Below are positions 38,302 to 45,045 of a DNA stretch of 64,000 bases, in pieces. The position numbers and the translations under genes were made by a program. The first letter of the stretch is position 1, and each line of letters opens with the position of its first letter. The notes under the pieces were generated by a model. That model had not been told where the DNA came from and ran no database searches. It saw only the letters and a list, made by a program, of their open reading frames with translations. Source of the DNA: Bradyrhizobium ottawaense (lineage in GTDB: Bacteria > Pseudomonadota > Alphaproteobacteria > Rhizobiales > Xanthobacteraceae); assembly GCF_002278135.3 (NCBI RefSeq), contig NZ_CP029425.2, forward strand, positions 4,006,001 to 4,070,000, written 5' to 3'.

Positions 38302-38568
38302 TTAGGATCCGGGGCGAGGCGGCGCGCTCGAGCGGCGAGGGCGCGTTGGTTTCTTCAGCGGAAAATACGGGTTCACCACGCAACTCGCCGAGCGTCCGAC
38401 GGCGAGATATCGGCACTGCTCGAGCGAGCCGTAGCGGCAGTCGAAATAGCCGACGGGGCCGTAGATCTGCATGCACACGGGATAGCTCGGATCGTAGGTC
38501 TGCGCGGGTGCAGATCCGCCCGCGAGAAGCAGGCCGATCACGACCAGTGCGAGGCGAGCCCGGCGCAT
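38302..38568 (-). CDS. DUF3551-like small secreted protein (copy 1)
   Basis: 88 residues with signal peptide MRRARLALVVIGLLLAGGSAPA. The conserved pattern is C-x-GPVGYFDC-x-LEQC-x-SASC-x2-NPYF: four cysteines and a terminal NPYF, followed by a basic tail. This matches the DUF3551 family abundant in Bradyrhizobium. Function unknown. The gene starts one base after the stop of copy 2 (38570-38572), so the two are an operon. Confidence 0.75.
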   Translation of the reverse strand: MRRARLALVVIGLLLAGGSAPAQTYDPSYPVCMQIYGPVGYFDCRYGSLEQCRYLAVGRSASCVVNPYFPLKKPTRPRRSSAPPRPGS

Positions 38569-38569
38569 C

Positions 38570-38887
38570 TCAGCGCAGGAAGTAGCCTGGTGAATAGCCC
38601 GGCGTCTGCGCGCGCGGACGATTCTGGTAGGCGTAGGGGTCGTCGCTCTGCCCGACGAAATACGGATTGGCGATGCAGGTCAGCGCGCGTCCCGATGCGC
38701 TTGCCTGACACTGCGTGTAGGTGTCGAACCTGCAATTGCTCAGGCCCGGCCATTCATCGCCGGTGAGGCAGAATGGATGATGCGTTCCGAACGCGCGTGC
38801 GGGTGTTGATGTGCTCGACACGAGTGCAAATGTGGCGGTAGCGAGCGAAAGTGTGGCGACAATGGGGAGGACAATTCGTCTGCGCAT
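38570..38887 (-). CDS. DUF3551-like small secreted protein (copy 2)
   Basis: 105 residues from ATG 38887; signal peptide IVLPIVATLSLATATFALV, cleavage near ARA. It shares with copy 1 the spaced cysteines (FCLTG, NCRF, QCQAS, LTCIANPYF), so the pair looks like a diverged tandem duplication. An upstream ATG at 38980 lacks a signal. Periplasmic or secreted; function unknown. Confidence 0.75.
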   Translation of the reverse strand: MRRRIVLPIVATLSLATATFALVSSTSTPARAFGTHHPFCLTGDEWPGLSNCRFDTYTQCQASASGRALTCIANPYFVGQSDDPYAYQNRPRAQTPGYSPGYFLR

Positions 38888-39140
38888 CTTCAATTCTCCA
38901 TCACGCGAATGTGCGCGCGACGTTGTTACGCGCGCATGCAATTTATCTCGTGTCGCCGACAATGGAACTACAGAAAACACTTATTTCAAAGGGTTTCCAG
39001 AACGCGCTGATAAATCTTCATTAATGAAGCGGGGGCCTTTGGAGCGAACTGTTGCGTCGAGGTTACAGCAATTCCGTCGATCACTGTTATGACCACGCTG
39101 CGGCCAGGGGGCCTAACGACGAAACTGGAACGGGACTCAA

Positions 39141-39866
39141 ATGAAGAAGAATTTGTTGCTTGCCGCTGTGAGCCTTGTCGCGCTGAGCGCGACTGCGCCG
39201 GCGCTGGCTGCCGACCTCGCAGCTCGGCCGTACACCAAGGCGCCGCCGGCGGCGATCGCCGCGGTCTATGACTGGAGCGGCTTCTACATCGGCATCAACG
39301 GCGGCGGCGGTTCGTCGCACTCGACCTGGGATCTCGTCGGCGGCGGCCGCGAAGGTTCGCATGATGCGACCGGCGGCACGGTCGGTGGTCAGATCGGCTA
39401 TCGCTTTCAGTCCGGCCAGTGGGTGTTCGGCGTGGAAGGTCAGGGCAACTGGGCCGACTTCTCGGGCGACAATGTCAGCGCGCTGTTCGCAACTCGCAAC
39501 CGCTCGAAGATCGACTCGTTCGGTCTGATCACCGGTCAGGTCGGCTACGCCTGGAACAACGTCCTGCTCTACGTCAAGGGCGGTGCGGCTGTGGTCGGCG
39601 TCAAGTACGACGTTTCCAGCACGGTCTCGGGCGCGCTGCTGTCCTCGAACGACCAGACCCGGTGGGGTGGTACGGTCGGTGCCGGCCTCGAGTACGGTTT
39701 TGCGCCGAACTGGTCGGTTGGCGTCGAGTACAACCACATCTTCCTGTCGGACAAGGACGTCACCTTCGCCGGCCTCGCGGGTACCGACCGCATCAAGCAG
39801 GACGTCGACATGGGTCTCGTCCGCCTGAACTACAAGTTCGGCGGCCCGATGATTGGCCGTTACTGA
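39141..39866 (+). CDS. outer-membrane beta-barrel protein (Omp25/RopB type)
   Basis: 241 residues. Signal peptide MKKNLLLAAVSLVALSATAPALA, then DLAARPYTKAPPAA, which is characteristic of rhizobial small OMPs, and the barrel beginning YDWSGFYIGINGGGG. The last strand VRLNYKFGGPMIGRY ends with an aromatic as in BAM substrates (last residue Tyr). Eight-stranded barrel likely. A strong terminator follows directly. No obvious partner gene. Confidence 0.9.
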   Translation: MKKNLLLAAVSLVALSATAPALAADLAARPYTKAPPAAIAAVYDWSGFYIGINGGGGSSHSTWDLVGGGREGSHDATGGTVGGQIGYRFQSGQWVFGVEGQGNWADFSGDNVSALFATRNRSKIDSFGLITGQVGYAWNNVLLYVKGGAAVVGVKYDVSSTVSGALLSSNDQTRWGGTVGAGLEYGFAPNWSVGVEYNHIFLSDKDVTFAGLAGTDRIKQDVDMGLVRLNYKFGGPMIGRY

Positions 39867-39896
39867 GACTGATCGTTCTTCGTTGAGCGGTCCTCG

Positions 39897-39926
39897 AAAG
39901 CCCCGGCCTTGGCCGGGGCTTTTTTA
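39897..39926 (+). terminator. intrinsic terminator after the Omp25-like gene
   Basis: Stem AAAGCCCCGGCC (39897-39908) and GGCCGGGGCTTT (39911-39922), two-base loop, then TTTA. Textbook rho-independent structure, 31 bases past the stop. Confidence 0.9.
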
Positions 39927-40038
39927 TTGCGTGAATTCAGCGAGTTAACCATTGCTCCTGGAGGTCGTCCGCCATGCTTGACTCTTGAGAACGAAATGAG
40001 AACAATGTTCTTCATACGTTCCAACAAGGGAGCAAGCC

Positions 40039-40137
40039 ATGTTCAGGGTTTTCGTGGAAGAGGCCGCCGCACTGGCGTCGATCACGCTGTTCGTCGGGAT
40101 GATCGCGATCTGGGCGCAGGTCATACCGCAGCTCTAG
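40039..40137 (+). CDS. 32-residue membrane peptide
   Basis: Short ORF: MFRVFVEEAAALASITLFVG then MIAIWAQVIPQL. GGGAG lies seven bases upstream of the ATG, a better ribosome-binding site than most genes here. The peptide has a charged N-terminus, two adjacent glutamates and one predicted hydrophobic helix (about residues 9-29), suggesting an inner-membrane small protein. It lies in the otherwise empty gap between the OMP terminator and dnaE. I believe similar tiny ORFs occur in other Bradyrhizobium genomes, but this is memory only. Function unknown. Confidence 0.6.
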   Translation: MFRVFVEEAAALASITLFVGMIAIWAQVIPQL

Positions 40138-40167
40138 GGGCAGCGGTTTTGTAAACCGCAGCTCCCC
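40137..40167. other. hairpin after the 32-residue ORF
   Basis: Stem GCGGT (40143-40147) and ACCGC (40155-40159) around the loop TTTGTAA, with an outer GGGG (40137-40140)/CCCC (40164-40167) pairing. It starts at the last base of the stop codon. It looks like a tRNA-Thr(UGU) anticodon arm, but no D-arm, T-arm or acceptor stem exists around it. Possible terminator without a T run. The remaining bases up to dnaE (40168-40350) hold nothing I recognise. Confidence 0.4.
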
Positions 40168-40350
40168 TTTACCGGTGCCCCCTTGGGGAAAAGCAGGACG
40201 ACGCGGCCAATTGGCCGCTCCGGCGTAGACTCTGAAGCTGCGACACCTCACCATTGCGAGGCGAGTCGGCAAACGAAGGCAAGCGAGTGCATGATGCCTT
40301 GAGGAGCCGGCGACCGCTGCATTCCATCTGCAAGAGGCCGTCACGCGACC

Positions 40351-43300
40351 ATGCCGAGCGCCGGATTTGTCCACCTTCACGTTCACTCGGCCTATTCGCT
40401 GCTCAAGGGCTCGATCAAGATCGCCAAGCTCGCCGAGCTTGCCAAGAAGGACCATCAGCCGGCGCTGGCGCTGACCGACACCGACAATCTGTTCGGTGCG
40501 CTGGAGTTTTCCGACAAGATGGCGGGCTCCGGCATCCAGCCGATCGTCGGCTGCGAGCTGGCGATCGATTTCGGCGACCAGGATCCGAATGCGCGCAACG
40601 CGATGGGGCCGTCGCGCGTGGTGCTGCTGGCCGCGCAGGAGCGCGGCTATCGCAGCCTGATGCGGCTCAACTCGCGCGCCTTCCTCGAATCGCCGGATAG
40701 CCATGCTCCGTTCGTCAAATTCGACTGGTTCGAGGGCGAGACCGAGGGGCTGATCGCGCTGACGGGCGGACCTGACGGGCCGATCTCGCTGGCGCTGGCC
40801 GGCGGTCATGCCGAGCTCGCCGCCTTGCGCTGCGAGCGTCTGGCCGGCCTGTTCGGCGACCGCCTCTACATCGAATTGCAGCGCCACAACACCGAGAAGG
40901 AGCGGCGCGTCGAAAGCGGCCTGATCGACCTCGCCTACGCCAAGGGACTGCCGCTGGTTGCGACCAACGAGCCGTATTTCGCCGCGACCGACGATTACGA
41001 AGCGCATGACGCGCTGCTGTGCATCGCTGGCGGGCGGCTGATCGCCGAGACCGAGCGCGAGCAGCTCACGCCGGATCATCGCTTCAAGACGCGCGCCGAG
41101 ATGGCGGTGCTGTTCGCCGACATTCCGGAGGCGCTGGCCTCGACGGTGGAGATCGCCGAGCGCTGCTCGTTCCGCCCGATGACGCGCAAGCCGATCCTGC
41201 CGTTCTTCACCGTCGGTGCCGCGCAGAGCTCGGACGCCGCCGCGGTCGAGGCGGCGGAACTGAAGCGCCAGGCGGAGGAGGGGCTCGTCAATCGCCTGCG
41301 GGTCCACGGCCTGTCGCAGGGCATGACGGACGAGGATTACAGCAAGCGCCTGGCGTTCGAGCTCGACGTCATCATGCGCATGAAATACGCGGGCTACTTC
41401 CTGATCGTGTCCGACTTCATCAAATGGGCGAAGGGCCAGGGCATTCCGGTTGGGCCGGGCCGCGGCTCCGGCGCAGGCTCGCTGGTGGCGTGGGCGCTCA
41501 CCATCACCGATCTCGATCCGATCAAGTTCGGCCTGCTGTTCGAGCGCTTCCTCAATCCCGAACGCGTCTCGATGCCGGACTTCGACATCGACTTCTGCCA
41601 GGACCGCCGCGGCGAGGTGATCAGTTACGTGCAGCAGCGCTACGGCCGCGATCAGGTGGCGCAGATCATCACCTTCGGAACGCTGCAGGCGCGCGGCGTG
41701 CTGCGCGACGTCGGCCGCGTGCTGCAGATGCCCTATGGCCAGGTCGACAAGCTGACCAAGCTGGTGCCGCAGAATCCCGCCGCGCCCGTCACGCTCGCGG
41801 CCGCGATCGAGAGCGAGCCGAAGCTCCAGGCGTTCCGTGATGAAGATCCGGTGGTGGCACGCGCCTTCGACATCGCCCAGCGCCTGGAAGGCCTGACCCG
41901 CCACGCCTCGACCCACGCCGCCGGCATCGTGATCGGTGATCGCCCCCTGAGCGAGCTCGTGCCGCTCTACCGCGATCCCAAATCCGACATGCCGGTGACC
42001 CAGTTCAACATGAAATGGGTCGAGCCCGCGGGCCTCGTCAAGTTCGACTTCCTCGGCCTGAAGACGCTGACCGTGCTTGATGTCGCCTGCAAGCTGCTCA
42101 AGCCGCGCGACATCCACGTCGATCTCGCAACGCTGCCGATCGACGATGCCGAGAGCTACCAGATGCTGGCGCGCGGCGAGGTGGTCGGCGTGTTCCAGGT
42201 TGAAAGCCAGGGCATGCGGCGCGCGCTGGTCGACATGCGCCCCGACCGTTTCGAGGACATCATCGCGCTGGTGGCGCTGTATCGGCCGGGTCCGATGGCG
42301 AACATCCCGACCTATTGCGCGCGCAAGCACGGCGACGAGGAGCCGGAATATCTGCATCCCGTGCTGGAGCCGATCCTGAAAGAGACGTTCGGCGTCATCA
42401 TCTACCAGGAACAGGTGATGCAGATCGCGCAGGTGATGTCGGGCTATTCGCTCGGCGACGCCGACCTCTTGCGCCGCGCCATGGGCAAGAAGATCCGCGC
42501 CGAGATGGACAAGCAGCGCGACATCTTCGTCGCCGGCGCGGTGAAGAACGGCGTGCCGAAGGCGCAGGCCGAGACCATCTTCGAGCTGCTGGCCAAGTTC
42601 GCCGACTACGGCTTCAACAAGAGCCACGCGGCGGCCTATGCGCTGGTGTCCTATCACACCGCCTACATGAAGGCGCATTATCCGGTGGAGTTCATCGCGG
42701 CGTCGATGACGCTCGACCTCAACAACACCGACAAGCTCTCCGAATTCCGCTCCGAGGCGCAGCGCCTCGGCATTAAGGTCGAGCCGCCGAACATCAACCG
42801 CTCCGGCGCGACCTTCGAGGTTGGCGACAAGGTCATTTACTATGCGCTTGCAGCGCTCAAGGGCGTCGGCATCCAGGCGATCGAGCAGATCATCGAGGAG
42901 CGCACCAAGCGCGGATTGTTCACCTCGCTCGCCGACTTCGCCGCGCGGGTCAATCCGCGCGCGATCAACAAGCGTATCATCGAAAGTCTTGCCGCCGCCG
43001 GGGCCTTCGACACGCTGGAGCCGAACCGCGCCCGCGTCTTCGCCGGCGCGGACTCGATCCTCGCCGCCTGCCAGCGCGCGCATCAGGCCGAGACCATCGG
43101 TCAGAACGACATGTTCGGCATGTCGGCGGATGCGCCGACCATCATGCTGCCGCAGATCGAGCCGTGGCTGCCGGCCGAAAAGCTCCGCCGCGAATACGAT
43201 GCCGTCGGCTTCTTCCTGTCGGGCCATCCGCTCGACGATTACGCCACCGTGCTGAAGCGGCTGCGGGTGCAGAGCTGGGCCGAGTTTTCGCGCGCGGTGA

Positions 43301-43854
43301 AGACCGGTGCCACCGCCGGCAAGGTCGCAGCCACCGTGGTCTCGCGCATGGAGCGGCGCACCAAGACCGGCAACAAGATGGGCATCATGGGGCTCTCCGA
43401 TCCCACGGGCCACTTCGAGGCGGTGCTGTTCTCCGAAGGCCTCGCGCAATATCGCGACGTGCTGGAGCCGGGCGCTGCCGTGCTGCTGCAACTCGGCGCC
43501 GAGCTTCAGGGCGAGGACGTCCGCGCCCGCGTGTTGCATGCCGAGCCGCTGGATGATGCCGCCGCCAAGACGCAGAAGGGCCTGCGCATCTTCCTGCGCG
43601 ACACCAAGCCGCTGGAATCGATCGCCAAGCGTTTGGCCGGGCCCGACATGGCCGCCTCGAACGGCGCCGCGCCGAAAGTCGGCAGTCCGGGCATCGCACC
43701 GCGCTCGAATGGCGACGGTGAGGTCTCGCTGGTAATGATGCTCGACCTCGAGACCGAGGTGGAGATGAAGCTGCCCGGCCGCTTCAAGGTCTCGCCGCAG
43801 ATCGCCGGCGCGATCAAGGCGGTCGCGGGGGTGGTCGACGTGCAACAGCTCTGA
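40351..43854 (+). CDS. dnaE: DNA polymerase III alpha subunit
   Basis: 1167 residues, the normal DnaE1 size. N-terminal PHP domain (FVHLHVHSAYSLLKGS), polymerase core with catalytic Asp412 and Asp414 (MPDFDIDF) and Asp566 (KFDFLGLKT), the GPGRGSGAGSLVAW nucleotide-handling loop, helix-hairpin-helix (about 820-880) and OB domain (about 990-1090). It is the replicative polymerase. Start ATG 40351 gives the usual MPSAGFVHLHVH. In many Rhizobiales dnaE follows lolD directly; here 16 kb separate them. Confidence 0.96.
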   Translation: MPSAGFVHLHVHSAYSLLKGSIKIAKLAELAKKDHQPALALTDTDNLFGALEFSDKMAGSGIQPIVGCELAIDFGDQDPNARNAMGPSRVVLLAAQERGYRSLMRLNSRAFLESPDSHAPFVKFDWFEGETEGLIALTGGPDGPISLALAGGHAELAALRCERLAGLFGDRLYIELQRHNTEKERRVESGLIDLAYAKGLPLVATNEPYFAATDDYEAHDALLCIAGGRLIAETEREQLTPDHRFKTRAEMAVLFADIPEALASTVEIAERCSFRPMTRKPILPFFTVGAAQSSDAAAVEAAELKRQAEEGLVNRLRVHGLSQGMTDEDYSKRLAFELDVIMRMKYAGYFLIVSDFIKWAKGQGIPVGPGRGSGAGSLVAWALTITDLDPIKFGLLFERFLNPERVSMPDFDIDFCQDRRGEVISYVQQRYGRDQVAQIITFGTLQARGVLRDVGRVLQMPYGQVDKLTKLVPQNPAAPVTLAAAIESEPKLQAFRDEDPVVARAFDIAQRLEGLTRHASTHAAGIVIGDRPLSELVPLYRDPKSDMPVTQFNMKWVEPAGLVKFDFLGLKTLTVLDVACKLLKPRDIHVDLATLPIDDAESYQMLARGEVVGVFQVESQGMRRALVDMRPDRFEDIIALVALYRPGPMANIPTYCARKHGDEEPEYLHPVLEPILKETFGVIIYQEQVMQIAQVMSGYSLGDADLLRRAMGKKIRAEMDKQRDIFVAGAVKNGVPKAQAETIFELLAKFADYGFNKSHAAAYALVSYHTAYMKAHYPVEFIAASMTLDLNNTDKLSEFRSEAQRLGIKVEPPNINRSGATFEVGDKVIYYALAALKGVGIQAIEQIIEERTKRGLFTSLADFAARVNPRAINKRIIESLAAAGAFDTLEPNRARVFAGADSILAACQRAHQAETIGQNDMFGMSADAPTIMLPQIEPWLPAEKLRREYDAVGFFLSGHPLDDYATVLKRLRVQSWAEFSRAVKTGATAGKVAATVVSRMERRTKTGNKMGIMGLSDPTGHFEAVLFSEGLAQYRDVLEPGAAVLLQLGAELQGEDVRARVLHAEPLDDAAAKTQKGLRIFLRDTKPLESIAKRLAGPDMAASNGAAPKVGSPGIAPRSNGDGEVSLVMMLDLETEVEMKLPGRFKVSPQIAGAIKAVAGVVDVQQL

Positions 43855-43984
43855 CATTGCGGGCCCCGCCGCAAACCAAAGCTTAACTATTTGGCCCGCG
43901 CCCGGTTTCGAAGTCGCTCGCGCGCAGCTATCAGTTGTTGTCACGAGAATCGCGTTGGGCGGGAAGCCAGGAAGAACAACAACC

Positions 43985-44728
43985 ATGTGCGACAAATGCT
44001 CTGAAAATCTGCTTCAATCGACCGCTCCTTCGCGGCGCTCCATGATGCTCTTTGCCGCTTCGGCGCTCGGAGTGGCAGCGTTTGGCGGGACCGCGTCGGC
44101 CAAGGAGGCGAAGGCGCCGCCCAAACCTCAGAACGTGCTGTCGCCCGATGCGGCGCTCAAGAAGCTGATGGAGGGCAATGCGCGCTACGTGTCGGGTGTG
44201 TCGCGCCGCCACGACTTCACGCATGAGCGCGAAGCGCTGGTCGGCGGTCAGAATCCCTACGCGGCTGTTTTGAGCTGCGCCGATTCGCGCATCGCGCCCG
44301 AATATGCCTTCGACAGCGGGCGCGGCGATCTGTTCGTGTGCCGTGTCGCCGGAAACTTTGCCGGCGACGAGACCGTCGCGAGCATGGAATATACCGTCGC
44401 CGTGCTGGGCACGCCCCTCATCCTGGTGCTCGGCCATGACAATTGCGGCGCGGTCGATGCGACCATCAAGTCGCTGAAGGACGACAAGCCGCTGCCGGGA
44501 CACATCCCCACGCTGGTCTCCGCGATCGCACCTTCGGTGAAGACGGCGGCCGGGCAGAGCGGTAACGCGCTCGACAACGCCATTCGCCAGAACGTCATCG
44601 ACAATGTTGCCAAGCTGAAATCCGCCGCCCCGCTTCTCAACGCAGCGGTCGAACAGGGCAAGCTCAAGGTGGTCGGCGGTATCTATCGGTTGCGCACAGG
44701 GGCCGTCGAGTTGATCGCGCAGGGCTAA
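43985..44728 (+). CDS. beta-class carbonic anhydrase with Tat-type signal
   Basis: 247 residues. Zinc ligands Cys in SCADSR (with the Asp-Arg dyad) and His and Cys in GHDNCGA are all present. The N-terminus MCDKCSENLL precedes SRRSMMLFAASALGVAAFG, a probable twin-arginine signal, so the enzyme would act in the periplasm after folding with zinc inside. Start at 43985 follows AGGAAG; the upstream in-frame start at 43955 is less likely. Interconverts CO2 and bicarbonate. Confidence 0.9.
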   Translation: MCDKCSENLLQSTAPSRRSMMLFAASALGVAAFGGTASAKEAKAPPKPQNVLSPDAALKKLMEGNARYVSGVSRRHDFTHEREALVGGQNPYAAVLSCADSRIAPEYAFDSGRGDLFVCRVAGNFAGDETVASMEYTVAVLGTPLILVLGHDNCGAVDATIKSLKDDKPLPGHIPTLVSAIAPSVKTAAGQSGNALDNAIRQNVIDNVAKLKSAAPLLNAAVEQGKLKVVGGIYRLRTGAVELIAQG

Positions 44729-45045
44729 AGCCCAGCTTCGGGAACACCGGAGCCAGGCGGTCGGCCCCCGTCGGGCAAGAGGCCGGCCGCCATACAGCCG
44801 TCTGTGGGATCCGCGCAAGGGTCGATCTGATCGCGCAGGGCAGGGACTTGAAGGAGCCTTGCGAAGTTTCTAGGCTCGCGGCCTTGAGGCTGGCGTGAGC
44901 TGATTTGCAGCTGACCTGAAGCTGACGCCAGCAGCCGCGTGGCCACGCCACCGCCTCAATCCGAGCTTTTCGTTCAACCGCCGTTCAGCCGGCTGCGCGC
45001 CTCATGCGTGGTGGCACCTCAACTACAGTAGCGGGCAAGCAAGCC
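44729..45045 (+). other. leader region of the caspase-like gene with stem-loop
   Basis: 317 bases without a gene. An 8-bp perfect inverted pair GCTGGCGT (44889-44896)/ACGCCAGC (44925-44932) encloses three GCTGA(C/T) repeats and can form a two-level hairpin. No terminator with a T run is visible after the carbonic anhydrase gene and no clear promoter hexamers are seen. Confidence 0.4.

Noticed and set aside
40137..40167. Candidate tRNA-Thr(UGU)
   Set aside because: The anticodon arm with loop TTTGTAA is perfect, but there is no D-arm, no TTCGA T-loop and no acceptor stem.
24260..40350. Genomic island with integrase
   Set aside because: No integrase, transposase, tRNA target or flanking direct repeat could be found; only a synteny argument remains.
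40012..43995. 1327-codon open frame on the minus strand
   Set aside because: Antisense to dnaE and rich in Arg, His and Asp; a shadow frame.
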